Shown here piece after piece: positions 29,501 to 44,000 of a stretch of DNA of 64,000 nt. Both the position numbers and the translations under genes were made by a program. Source of the DNA: Cladopsammia gracilis (Eukaryota > Cnidaria > Anthozoa > Scleractinia > Dendrophylliidae); contig JAJGOT010000134.1 in NCBI GenBank assembly GCA_022457155.1, forward strand, positions 1,369,001 to 1,433,000. The letters are read 5' to 3'. A model generated the notes under the pieces. It worked only from the letters and a program-made list of their open reading frames with translations. It was not told the origin of the DNA and ran no database searches. Every line of letters begins with the position of its first letter. Position 1 is the stretch's first letter.

Positions 29501-32500
29501 AACTGAAGGATTCTGGTAGTTGTAGTCATATGACGTCATCGTGCAAATGGCCTATTGACTCTAAGGCCCAGTTCAAACGTCGAACTTCACATGTGCCGAA
29601 CCTAATGCAAATTAGCAAGAACAAAAAATTTTGCTCATTTGCATTAGGTTCGGCACATGTGAAGTTCGACGTTTGAACCGGGCCTGAGAGTGAAAGGGTT
29701 AATTAACCAAAAACAAATTAAAGGTGTGACGCGCGGTTTACAGCACGTGGCACGTGTTCCAAATCCCGTTGTGCACGTGCACCTGGTTTTTGAACAGTAA
29801 ACAGCATGTCCGCTCTTGAGCACGTTGCTCTCGGCTTTTAGGGAGCTTTAGCAACCACGACGGCAACACGAAAGTAAACGTTTGAAAAAACAATTTGCGC
29901 TCATTTAAACTACTTTGAAGTTGTACCAAATTGTTTAATTTGCCTAATGTGACTGAACTGTTCAGGAGCTGAATTCGTAGGGACGGCTTTCAAGTTCAAA
30001 TAGAGCAAGGAAAATTAACCGTGGTGTGTTCACGTTCTCCACAAAACCTATAATTTGATCATTTAACGTTGTTGTTTTGCAGGGAACGGCAAAGAAACTG
30101 TATCAAATGTAAAACGAACATGCAGAGTCATTGTTTTCGTTCATAAACCTATTGTTTTGTGCCGCTCTCGCTGCCGTTGCCGTCGTGTTTGCCAAAGCTC
30201 CCTGCTATTTGGCCTGTGTGGTATTAATCGTTTCTTGTTTTCTAGGTTATTACGTCCAGCAGAGGTGTCAAGAAATGCCAGGGAACCGGGGATCCTCACT
30301 ACCGAACGTTCGATGGGAAGTAAGTGATTTTTTTTATTTACTGCTTTAAATGCCCGGGCCAAACGAAAATGAGATGTGACAAAAGTTCAAACTCTAGCTC
30401 TCGTTTGGCCTGAGACTCTCAGGGGCTTTCGACGACTTTCGTGCGCTCTTGGGAGTTTGAATTGGCTCAACTTTTCATTGGAGTCTATGGGAATTCTGAG
30501 CTCGCGCTCTCGTTTGGCCTAAACTCTTGACTCTCGTGCGCTATCGGCGATTCTCGTGAGCCCTCAGCGACTCTCTCACGCTCACGGCGACTTTCGTGCG
30601 CTCTTGGAGAGTTTGAATTGGCTCAACTTTTCATTGGATTCTATGGGAACTCTGAACTCTCGCTCGCGTTATGCCTAAACTCATGAGCACTCTAATTGAC
30701 TCTCGTGCGCTCAGAAAGAGTTTGGACTCTTGTCAACTATCGCTCTTGTTTGGCCCGGGGAGAGTTAACGAAAGTCAAACGCTCTGGGACGGCATGAGAG
30801 TTAATAAGAGTGCCAGAGAGTTGAGGCTAAAAGAAATGGAGATTTGAGTGTTTTCGAAGTCTTCGAGAGTGCGCGAGAGTCGCCAAGTCTACAAGAGCCG
30901 CCTAGAGCGCACGAGAGTCGCCGAGTGCACGAGAGCGAGGGATTAAACTCTCGCCGATTCTCATTCTCGTGTGGCCCGAGCTTTAGAAATGGACGTGTGC
31001 CTCGCTTACTCAATTCAATTTTCGGCTCCGAAGTTGTGATTACAGTTTGTGTTCTTAAATTTGTAATTTCGTTACGTCGTCATTCACGTTTTCCAAGAGA
31101 ATTGCATGAAGCAGCGCATCGCTCATCTTTTTCAGGTATTATGACATTTTAAGAAATGCCGGAGACTATATCATGACAAAGAGTTTAAGAAGAAACTTTG
31201 AGGTAAGATTGTTATTAATATTTTGTCATGCGATTAAAATTCATCCCGACCCTAGTGTCTTCTAGGTACTCAAAATAGCGTCAAGGTCTCCAGCAGCCAA
31301 CTGGAGTACCTAACCATGAATTCCATACTAAACAAAGTTAGAAGTAATATATCAAATATGAGGAAGAATGTTTCATCAGGATATCCAAACACCGAGAAGT
31401 GAGTTGAAAAACACAACCCACTTCGAGGTGTTTGAATACCTGATGAAACACTCTTTGGAGTGTTGATATAGCTTCTCAAACTGATCATTAAATGCGGAGA
31501 AAACGAAGGAATAAAATCGCTAAAATCTATGTTAATTACGATCGGGTTTCCAAACCACAGTTACTCTGCTGGTTTTCTTTGTTCAAACTTATTATTTATG
31601 ATTTTGAGAACCGCTTTGTACGGTATAGTTAACAGTGCCACAAGAAACTGTACTCCTCCCTTGTTTTATTTATTAAAATGGTCGCATTTTAGACCCACTT
31701 GAACGTTAGAACCACCTTAAATAGTATACAACATAATTAAACAGTACCTCACTAGCTTTAATATGAATGGTCATACTTTATGTATGAATGGTTACACTTC
31801 AGGTGTTACCAGCAGACTCAAATTCGGGCACCGAAAATACACCGAAAATACACCCTAGTTATTATAGAGTCGGTCATTTCGCATGGAGGAATTCTAACCC
31901 AATCACTTTTCTTTTTAGGTTCACGCGCGTCTCTGGCCATGCTGGCGAGTTGTGTGTAACTGCGGAGTCGCCATCCGGGAGGATAATGACGTAGTCACAA
32001 TTGACATGTGTCACGGCCCATGGCGCCGCACCAGTCCACGTGTTATTCAAAAATCCCGAAAGCCTCTAGGAAATCGAATGAGGATTCGCCGATACGGCTC
32101 TGGTCAAAGCACACGCTTTAAGGTTTGCGGCATTTACTTTTTTATCTCCCAGGCCAATTGGGCTATTTGTGTATATATCTTTTTTTTAATATATTTATCA
32201 AGTATATACCAAACCAGTGGGTAGTGTTTTTCGCGCGCTCTGATTGGCGACTCAAACTTGGGACAGTATTTGCTATCCGCCTCCAGGCATCGTTCTGGAT
32301 TTCGCGCGCTTTTTTCCAATGTGTCGGCAGCAAGTAATTATTTTGGGCTCGCCACTCACTGTTGTGGTACCTACTAAAACAATGATTAACCTTGGTGGAT
32401 ATTTACGCAGCCGCTCTGCGCTGTCTTTGCAGCTCGACAGATATACACCACTTTTCACAGTCCATATAAATAATTTCTTGCACATAGATTTTGTGATACT

Positions 32501-33560
32501 GTGATACTATTACAGTGACGATAAATTCGATCGATCGCTGCATGTATCCTTGAAATTCACTTAAGTTTAAAGGGCTACTACGATCAAATTTTTGATTTTC
32601 ATTTTTTTACATTTTCGTGTACTATTAGACTTCCTTACTCATCTTGCCAAATTTCAATTCATTACGAACATCAGAAGTCATTTAATTTTAACATTTATTT
32701 CCGAGAATTTACGGCCGCCATTAAAAAACCTTGTTCCAAGGCTTGGTTGCGAATGGGAGAAAGTGACGTAAAAGACTCAAACATACCTCACGGGTTAAAA
32801 TTATAGTAACAATAAGTGTTGAAAATCACGCGAAAAGCAACAAAAACTTTAGACTCGTTCTTCGTGCAATTTTCTATGCTGATTGCAATTTTCTATGCTG
32901 ATTGTTATTATAATTTCAACCCGTGAGTCTTTTACGTCACTTTCTCCCATTCGCAACCAAGCCTTGGAACAAGGTTTTTTAATGGCGGCCGTAAATTCTC
33001 GGAAATAAATGTTAAAATTAAATGACTTCTGATGTGCCTAATGAATTGAAATTTGGCAAGATGAGTAAGGAAGTCTAATAGTACACGAAAATGTAAAAAA
33101 ATGAAAATCAAAAATTTGATCGTAGTAGCACTTTAAAAAGTAAAATTTATAAGCCAATGGATTTTAGAAGAGTTTGAATGATAGAGGGATGCAATTTTCA
33201 GTTTAATTAACGAACTTGGACATGGGCATGTTGTTTATAACCTTTTCTTGTTGCTTTATAGGTCATGATGAAGTCGGGCGCGATTGTTGAAGCTAATAGT
33301 GCTTACTGGGGAATGAGCGTTTATGTGACTGTTCCAGGATCGGACACTGCTTCTACAGTGGGACTCTGCGGAAACAACAACGGGAATGCAGCGGACGACC
33401 TGGAAAGAAAGGGCATCTACACATTTGCTAGGAAGTACTGGTATGTAGTATAAACTCGCGTACAGGCCTCGGTTGTTCAAAAGGTGGATAGCGCCGTCCA
33501 CCGCCGGATAAATCATTATCCAGTGGATAAGCATTAACAAAAACCAATTGTGTTATCCAC

Positions 33561-33595
<35 letters not shown>

Positions 33596-34684
33596 TCTCT
33601 TGAACAACCGGGTCCTGCTCGATAGCTTATATTTATTTGGTAACATTTAAAGTGTATATGACAGATATTTTTTTTTATTTGCTTGAAGGAATCTACATGG
33701 CGTTCTGTTAAGAAAGTCGGAAAAAGTTTTTCGATATCGATTTTTCTTGTCCGTGATTTAGCCGTCTAAAATCGTGAAATTTCACTTCCGGTAGGTTACA
33801 AAACCGCGCAAGAAGAAAGACTGGAAAGAGTCCGCTGTGACGTCAATACAAGGATGCCAGTGTCGCGGTTTCTCAGTTCCTCCCTTTTTTGATGCGTGTT
33901 GGTACAACCATAGACAACACACTTCAATAGAACCATGTTTCTTCCTCAAGGCACACCAAAAAATGCGAGGAACCGAGAAACCGCGACACCGGCATTCTTG
34001 TATTGACGTCACAGCGGACTATTTCCAGTCTTTCTTCTTGCTCGGTTTGGTAAACAACAGGAATTGAAATTTCACGTTTTTAGATGGCTAAAACACGGAA
34101 AAGAAAATCGAACTCCAAAAAACTCTTTTCGATTTTCTTATAAGAACGCCATGTAGACTCCATCAAGCAAATAAAAAAATATCTGTCGTGTACACTTTAA
34201 GGGTTTATCACAATCTGCCACTTCGGAAAATTCCGGGAGACTGTTTACAGATTTCGGTACTATGCTTTCTGGGATTGTTTGGGTAACCAGCGTTATTTAC
34301 GATTAGTTGATGGTTTCCACAGGCAACCATAAACCAATCATAGCTCATATTGGTTACCCAAATGATTCCAGTGCCAACGCTGATGGTCAGTCTCCCTGAA
34401 GTTTCTGGAGTGGGAATACAATGCTGAATACAATACGTGGCTTCTGATTGAGATTTGACTCCGGATTAATTACAAAGCAACTCAGACTGTCGCAAGTCCT
34501 CCCACTTTTGGGGGACAAAGTCGCTAGATACTTGATGCGCTTGCTAATGCTGATAATACAATTGATTGATTTTGGGTTGTTACGCTTTATTAAATTACAT
34601 CGCCTAGGCTGGGCCCAGAATTTTCGTCTCAGTATGTAATTGTCATAACCAAGCCATTACTCACGTAAAAGTGCTCCATCCCGG

Positions 34685-34720
<36 letters not shown>

Positions 34721-35032
34721 CGAAGGTGCTACCTTTGCTATGACATCGGCAAATGGTTAGACCTTCACGTGGCACGGATGACCACGTAGAAATGGCGGTC
34801 CCGTCTCCCAGGGACGCAAAAGAACCACTGAGGACGTAACAAACCCTGGCTGTGACCACCCTCAGTGTTACTTGTGTTACTTGTTCATGGGTGGGGTGGG
34901 GGAGATGAGATCAACAATGGACCGATAGCGGCTGCCTGCGGCGCCTTCATAAGCTGACGTCCGATCTCATTCTCATAAGTGTATGTAAAAAGCGCCATGA
35001 GACATGTGTGATATGTGCGCTATATAAGTCTG

Positions 35033-35073
<41 letters not shown>

Positions 35074-38000
35074 ATTATTATAATTATTATGCTATCGGGT
35101 TTTTTGTTCTTATTCAAGGTTACGTCCAGGTACAAGTCTTTTCGATAGGCTCCCACCTCGCATCTCATCTGTAAGTCGACGCGTCAAACCATCATGCACA
35201 TGCGTCAAGAAAGGAAACCGCCGTTTCAACACGTGTGACGTCAAACCGCTGCCAGATACCGACAAAGGCGGGAAACCTGTGAAACCAATCAAAGTTCCGC
35301 CTCGACCGAGAAAGCCTGGGAAAAACAATAATCGTGATTACGACCCCAACAAAATCAACTATGTTTTCAGGCCTCCTAAAGTTAAATACCGTGTCCCTAC
35401 CTGGCCTACGCGCACAGGAATTACCCGTAAGAAGGCGAGGGCGCATTGTAGGAAGCTGTTAAGGAATTCTCGCGCGGCACGTGTGTGCAAGAAGGTCGTT
35501 AGCGCCAAGAAGATGAGTGTAATTAAAGAGTGCGTGACGGATATTAAGGTTAGTGCGTGACGGATATTAAGGTTAGTGCGTGACGGATATTGAGGTTAGT
35601 GCGAGACGGATATTGAGATTAGTGCGTGACGAGAGCCTGGCCTGGCCATTCTCACCTCCAGTCGTCATCATTACTAAGACCATTGCTAACACAATTTGGA
35701 AAAACTTTATGAAAGTTATATCAGAAGTCTTTATGATCTTCTATTTCTTTTTTTACTTAGGTAAAATCTTGGTTAAATTAGATTTTTGAAGCAAATTATA
35801 TTTAAAGGACGCGCAAGTTAACCACGTTTTGTGACTGAAAGACGCTTTAATTTGCATTTCACACCCAAAAGGTGTGAAATGGAGGGAGGAGCTAAGTCTT
35901 TTATACCGGAACTTCGTGTTTAATGCAAGCTGCTGGCCATAATCATGAAAACACGATCATTTATATCAGTCAGGATACTGTCCCTCTAACCCCTTAAGCC
36001 CTAAGAATGATCAGCATCAAATTATTCCTTGTAAATATTAATGCCTTATCAATCAAAAAGGTTATGAGAATTAAGGACATGATCACACAAGATGAGTTTT
36101 CTTGATATCCAAACAATTTTTTTTTTTTTGGGGGGGGGGGGGGGGGAGGGGGGGTGTTACACGATGCAATTTGTTGCGCGCAACGTCACAAAAGTAGAAC
36201 TCGATTCTACTTCTGCAACTGTTGCGCACAACGTTGCAAGAGACGTTGGACCGTGTGTCCAAGCCTTTACGATTTACTTTAGTTGTGATGGATGAAGTAA
36301 CATCCGAAACACGTCTTACAAACTCAAATATGTCGTATCTTTTTCTTAAAGCATTATGATAAAAATCGCGTTTTCTGCTGTTCCGAAATTACCTTTGTTC
36401 CTTTTTTTCTTCTCTTAAAATTTAGATATCGGGAACGCTAGCAATGGCCAAGTCTGCATTTGCCAGCCTCCAAGATGCTTGTAAGACTGCAGCTCTGGTA
36501 AACCCCAAAAACTACAAGAAAGACAAAAAAGGCCGTCTCGTCCCTAACAAAAAAATCATTGGTAAACTCTGCCCAGATAACTGTAACAGACGTGGGAAAT
36601 GTGTGAATGGCAAATGCCGTTGCTTTAAGGGCTACGCTTCCAGCGATTGCAGCATTAATAAGAGATTGCCACCAAAACTCACATTCTTGCAGTCGAAGGG
36701 AGTTTGTGATTTAAGGAAACGTGGTTGCCGATTTCAGAGCGTACATGGACGAGGGTTCTGGGAAGGTCACGTGAACTGCCATATACAGAAAGCCAAGGTA
36801 CATGTTGAAAGCTGTCAGTGCAATTTGCTTCTTCAGAAACTTCAGGAAGACTGCGCGACAGCTTTCGGCACTAGGTTTTCTGGGATCGTTTGGGTAACCA
36901 GCGTTTGTTACGATAGTTTGATGGTTTCCAAAGATAACCATTTACCAATTATATCTCTGATTGGTTACCCAAACGATCCCAGAAATCTTAGTGCCAAAGG
37001 CTGGTGCTCAGTTCTTTGGAGCGGCGAATTCGGTTTGTATTGATTGACCCGTTGAGTAGCTTGCTTGCTTTTTTCTATTCATCCAAAAGATGACAATAAC
37101 TGAACCTAGTTTTTTCTACTTTATTACTCACCAAGGCCAAACAACAGTTTGTTTACAACTTAATTTGTGAACCTCATACCTAGGGCCTTCACCGCTTTTA
37201 AATGGCGGGGCGGGCAACAAAACTCCTGGAAAAAGCTGGCAGAATACCCCAAGAACCACAGGATACCCAAGCGAATGTTACGCTTGGGTGTCCTGTCCAA
37301 GAACCGTGGAGTCCACGACAGGAATCGAATAGGGGTGCTTTTCGAAAATTTCCGACGAGCACCCCCGTCTTTTTTATATGGGAGTCCCCCTCCCGGGCCC
37401 GAATCAATCCATTGAGCTAACGAGGAGTTACGAGGAATTACGAGGAGTTACGAGGAATTACGAGGAGTTACGAGGAGTTACGAGGAGTTACGGGGAGCTG
37501 AGGCATTTTTACTAGAGGTTCAAACTTAATTTCTATTTGTTACATTCTTTGTTTTAGTTGTTACGGCGCAGATGGCATAGAATAGGCAAACAATGGAGAG
37601 TCCGCGGCCGTTTACCGAGCTTCAGCGAAGCACGATGCAAACTTCCTTTCCGCTTCCCTCGCGCAAGAAAACTGCGTGGCCTACCTCTCAGGGTCCTGGT
37701 ATCCATCTCAAATAACCGAGTCCTGACAAGTAACAAACTTAAGTTAGTTATCTATGACTCGGCGTGCCATCGATGTTTGTCGAATGGACTGTGCTGGAGA
37801 AAGGTAAATATTTGTTCTTGTTAAAACTTTCATTACCTATACAATCCGGTTTAAAGATGAATTACAGTCCGTACTGCGCAATCTCAGCTAGGCAATGTTT
37901 GTGAGACTCATAAACAAGGAACGTTTACTAACGAAAATGAAAATTTCGGGACAAACTTACTTTTTCCTTCATTATTAACGTCAGATGTCCTTGCCAAACA

Positions 38001-41000
38001 ATAATAACAAATAAAAGAACCCCAAAAGTTTTCCCAAACCGACGCTTCAGCTCATCGAGCATTCGTAAACACAACGACCGTAATGGCGGACTGACGGTTT
38101 ACTCCTATTTACTCCATGTATGCTGTTACCGAAGTGTAACATATCAACAAATTCAAAACAAAAAATGAAAACAAACCACGAGATTGCGCAGTACGGACTT
38201 CAATTCAGCTTTAAGATCACAGTCACCTCACTCCGACTTCTCGTTGTTGCTATAAAACAGAGAACCAATTGCATCATCGGAGGTTTCTGTTATGCAGCCA
38301 AAGAGCGCCATCCAACAAACAAGAGACTGAAATGCCTCCCACAAATCAGTAGGAGTGCCTGGACCAGAGGTAAGTGACCTTGACCTTCATGTTGTAATGC
38401 TGTCCGAAATGCTTCAAATTGAAAAGGAAAAAAAATCAAAATTTCACTTAACAAATTGTTTAAAAGTCATGGGGACTTTGGTGTTTTGGGGTCAAAATTG
38501 CCCCAAATTAAATCTAGTAAGTATCTTACTCACAACTGATTATCTGTCCATGTGGTTTGGAAGCTCAGTGAATAGAGCATTGCACCGGTATCGCAAGGTC
38601 ATGGGCTCGAATCCCGTTCAAGCCTGATTTTTTTCAGGTTGCTTTTTCAACTGCTTAAGTTGATAACACACTGCGAGAATCACAATTTCATTCATAACTA
38701 TCTTAAGTTTGTCATGCACGAAAAGCTTATAGAACACTAATAGTAAGATATCAATTGAAGTTTTGAAGAGAGAATAAACCATAATCTTAGTTTTACCAAG
38801 TTTTCCAAGACACATTAGGGCCATTTATACGGGAGAAAATAAGACGCGTCTTATCTAAGACGGGACTTAAATAAGATGCGAAGTGTACCATTTATACGTT
38901 TGCGTCCAACATAAGACGCGAAGATCACGTATAAATGGTTCGCGTCTTATTTTGATACTGCGCACTTGTTGTTCACGTCTTATTTAGGACGCGAAAGCAT
39001 TTATACGAGGAAGTTCACGTCTTATTTAAGACGCGGACAAAATAAGAACAGCTGAAAACCCTGTTCTAAGATAAGACGCGTCTTATTTAAGTCGCGTCTA
39101 AAATAAGACATGAATGCTTATTTTGTACTGTTTATACGATCGGTTCGCGTCTTATTTAAGTCGCGTCTTAGATAAGACGCGTCTTATTTTCTGTCGTATA
39201 AATGGCCCTATTGTGATAAGGATGAAACAATTGGTCCTTTTTTTCAACTTGCAATCCATATCCATCCCGGCCATCTGCAGCCCAAGACACTTATTTTTAG
39301 TCTTACAGTATTAGTAGAATCAATTTTATCAAAACTGAACAATTATTTTTGGGTATCCAATGATATAAATACGTCTTGGCTTTTTTGAAGGTACTGTAGG
39401 AATGCTGTTGGATATTTCACTATGTTACTGTCACGTTAAAGGTCTTGCGTGACAGACCAATAAGAACTCTATCTCGTATTGAACTTTGAACCCATGGTGT
39501 CAGAAGTGGGCACAGTTAGGATTCAAAAAGTTAAACAAGTCCTTTCATTTGTTCAGTTTCACAGCAATACAAACCACTTGGAATGAAGAATAGACGCATT
39601 CCTTCGCGAGCTATCACCGTCTCCTCAAAATGGGACCGCTACCATGGACCAAATCGCGCCAGGCTCCAAATTAAGCAGCACGGTCGTTACAGAGGGGCGT
39701 GGTCCTCTAGGCATAATAACGCTTACCAGTGGATAAGAATCGACTTCAGTAGACCTGTCAAGGTGCTAGCTGTTGCTACACAGGGCCGAGCCGACGCTAG
39801 CCAATGGGTGACGAGATATTATTTGACGTACAGCTTTGATGGTATCAACTTTGTACCATATATGTGCCGAAAGGTAAGGAGGTTTTAACCCTTTTACTTC
39901 CAAGAGTGCCAAAAAACAAAATTCAAGAAAAATCCCAAATTTCATTTTGCAAAAAAACTGAAAAACAAATGGTACCATGCAAAAGTACTGCCGAAGAGGT
40001 TCATTTGAATGGTCACATCGTAGGGTTTCGTCGACAGACTACAAAGTTAGAACTACGCTACAAATGTCGAGAATGAAAGATAATACGAGTATGTTCATTG
40101 TGTCAAAATATTTAGTGAACGAATGACAAAACTAAGTTATATTTCGATTTTTATATCATCAGTCTAAAAATATACATAAGAGGTACGGTCTTAAATAGTG
40201 TGTTAATAACAATTAGAAAGCGAAACAAAAAGCGTACCCATGAGACTCATGAGAAAAGGCAAAGTTCTCTGCTGTATTTCAATCCAGTTGTTGAGAGGTG
40301 TCAGGCGTTTTATATAATATGCCTCTTTGTTTAGTTTTTCAATAATTGACTCTAGGAGTAAATGGGTTAATATTGTTTGTATGGAAATAGAAAAGAACTT
40401 CTCCCCGCTATCGTGCGATCCTATAAACTCAAGATGACTTTCCGACACATAAGCGCGCGACAAAAAGGTTGCCTTGTTTGGGATATATTCCTTCCAGTTA
40501 ACCTACGAATACCGCCACCACATCGCATCGCTTCTAAGCCGCTAGGGATCTTCGCGCGCGCGAGAGAGAGACGCACCTCTCGCGGTTGTTTGGCTATCGG
40601 TAATCAAGACAATATAACCTTGAATTGACTGCTTTCTTTTGTTTTCGTTTTCAGGTATTCCGTGCAAATAAGGACAGAAACACAGTTGTAAAACACCGTC
40701 TCTCTCCCGCCATTCGAGCGCGTTTTATCCGTATTCATCCAGTTGGTTGGAGAAGCCACATATCCCTGAGGGCTGAATTCTATGGACACCAAACTGGTGA
40801 GGATGGTAAAAGTAATTGGTTAAGTTGCATTTCTTAGAGCAGTTTTCTATTGAGTGTCGTAAAACGAAAACTAAAGTAATCACTCTGACCAATCACAGCA
40901 GTCCCAGACAGTCTAATGAACCAATCAGAACTCGCGGCAAATACATGCAGCCAACGCCAAGCGCGGGAAAACGCATGCTACTAACTCGCGATTGGTTTTA

Positions 41001-44000
41001 ATTTTGCTTCTGATTGGATGATAAAGTAGCGCAGTGCGTTTTAATAACACTGATGTTGTTTCCTGATTTTTTTAGCTGCCTCAAGACTTCCTCTCGGGGT
41101 GAGTGACAGGAGAATCGGCGACGGCGCCCTTAGTGCTTCAAGTAGCTGGGACCGCTATCACAGCGCCGTTCGTGGAAGACTTCATATATGCAGATCAGGA
41201 CGATTCATAGGAGCGTGGTCGGCTAAAAGGAATACCCGAGGACAGTGGTTACAGGTAAGTTGTAGACAATTTGGTGGGCACGTTGTGTTACCTTCAGCGC
41301 TATGTCAGAGAATTATGTAGCCCTATCTGTGTCCCTCAGTAGCCTTAGTAACCCAGTAACCCTGGGTTACTATGTAACCCAGTATGTAGGACTATACCCG
41401 TTTCTAGTGCTTCGACAGAGATTGGTGACCTTTTTATAAAGCTGCAGCTGAGCCCGCTGCTTTGCAGATGACCGAAAGACTGTCATCAACTATTACGCGT
41501 TCTGTCAAACGATCAAAACTATCATGAATATTTTAAACATGTTCATAGTGGTAGTTGATAGTTGATGATAGTTAATGATAGTTCGTGTTCAACGGGATCG
41601 AGCGCAAGTTTCAACTATATCTCCGTATTCCCCTGTATCATGTACCGTTTGATTGGGGCGTCAAGCATTGAGATTGACGAAGTGTGATGAATTATTATTT
41701 TTAGGTTGACCTTGGTAACCGCGCTCTCATCAAAGCCACTGCAATCCAAGGTCGCCAGGCTCTCAACCAATGGGTTACAAGCTACACAGTGAAATACGGC
41801 AACGATGGAATACGGTTCCGTAACTACCGGTCTGGACGAGCAGGGGTAAGAATCAGTGGCAAACTTTAAAAATTTACATTTGAAAATGACGACATAAAAT
41901 CGTCGAAACGTCGTGTTATTAACACTTATATTTCTTTTAACATGTTTCAAAACTGAAAATGATATGTACTTTATTCACTGAGTGGGAAGACCGGATGGGA
42001 ATATATTTGACTTGAGGAACGTGAAATCCGTGCGTCATGACCGAGAGATAAATATTTTCCCATCCGGTCCTACCTAACTTAGTCAATAAAAGTTGTATCA
42101 TATGCCCAATTTGGAGACAAAATTGTTTTAAATTTTAACAAGCGTGGCTGTACGCTTTTGTAGTAGGGCCGTACGGCTTTTTCCGGCTCCGCTCGCATAA
42201 ATGCGTACGGCTCTCATATGGAACTTTCATCAATGGTTTTGCAGAAAAAAGGCTGGCAGGGCCGTACGGGTCATATAATAAGTAGATGTAGTTAAACATT
42301 GTCCCAGATTAGTGCACCATTTGTAGTAACGTAGAAGAGTGGCACTCAAATAAAGCCGGTTCGTATTGTGTTTGACACACAATTTGTTATAGAGCGGTTT
42401 TCAATGAGTGTCGAATGTAATTTCACGATTGCCTTGGTTTTGCATTGCTACGCTTTGTGATTGGCTAAAAAATCTCGTGCCACTTTCTCAACCAATCAGA
42501 AGCGAAACTAAAACCAATCATGACTTGTTCGCACGCCTTTTCCCGCGCTTGGCGCTGGTTACATTTATTTTCTTTGAATTCTGATTGGTTCATTGGATTG
42601 CCTGCACCTGTTGTGATTGGTCAGAGTAATTGCTTTGGTTTTGGTTTTACGACACTCACTTGAAAACCGCTCTATTGGTGACAAAAACCTATTTTTTTTT
42701 GCCGCAGATCTTCCGTGGAAATAAAGACAGAAACACGGTAAAGAAGAATTCTCTTACGCCCGCGATCAAGGCTCGATATGTGCGGTTTTACCCCCTCACA
42801 TGGCACGCACACATATCGTGTAGAGTGGAGTTGTATGGAAGATATCTGAGTAGGTTTTGGATTTTTAGAATGGTGTTTGGTCAATAATTATATGGGGAAG
42901 GAAAGTTATAGCTCGAAGTTGAGTAAAACGCCGTTTTGGACTCATGGAATTTGGAGAAACTTATAGCAATAAATGCAATATATTCAAGATATCTGATAAA
43001 ATATTTTACTTATCAATTTAACTATGATCTGGGAAGAGTGTAGTTGCGATTTTTTGTCTATTCTTTTGTATGAGCTTGTCAAAGTCCGCGCGGGAAAATT
43101 TATTTGAGGAATTGGCAAATGAAAAGTTAAAGACAGGGTGATACTTCAGTTAATGTTAAATTTCAACTTTCCGGGCCAAAAAACAATGCCATTTTAATTT
43201 CTTCGCCTTTATAGTATTAAACACCGTTCCCACTAAATTTGTTGAAGTGTACAAGTTCATGAATTAGGTGGGATTGTCGGGGCTGTCATTTAGGAACTTG
43301 ACTGCATAAGGCATGTTTGTTTTGGTCCAGAAAAAAATCACTGATGAGCAGCTATTATAACGAGATGTTCGAAACGGGTTGACTAGTACTAGTGGATCCT
43401 GACGAAAGTTGCTTTTCATTTCTAAGAACGTCGCCTAATCGCCAGATCCCTTGGAATCTCCAACAACCGTCTCAATAACCGCTACATCACGGCGTCCAGT
43501 ATATGGGATAAATACCACGCAGCCTGGCGCGCACGCCTGCACAACAAGAAACGCGGTCGCTACGTAGGTGGGTGGTCTGCTAAAGTCAACAGACGTGGGC
43601 AGTGGATACAGTTCGATTTCAGGGGTCCAAAGACGATTGTTAAGGTGGTCACTCAGGGACGACAGGATTACAATCAGTGGGTTACCCGGTACTTTATCAA
43701 ATACAGTGCCGATGCATTCTATTGGACACCCTACAAGAAATACAGCCGTGTACAGGTACAATAGCCGTCAAGAAAGTACTGCTCAATAGCTTTCATTTGA
43801 ATGGTCACACTATAGGATTTCATCCACAGACTCAAACGTTAGAACCAGCTGGCTTGTACAGCATCATAAACAGCACCACAGGAAGGTACTGCTCAATAGC
43901 TTTCATTTGAATGGTCACACTATTGGATTTCATTCACAGACTCAAACGTTAGAACTGAACCAGCTGGCTTGTCCAGCATAATAAACAGTACCACAGGAAA

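Noticed and set aside
36444..37043. A 199-codon frame as an independent small EGF protein
   Set aside because: Its start Met is inside exon 9 (36426-36797), and its end reads through the donor into a hairpin element.
39565..39873. Alternative acceptor of D11 at 39563-39564
   Set aside because: It would give the wrong phase after the phase 1 donor at 38369 and a stop soon after; 39555-39556 keeps the frame.
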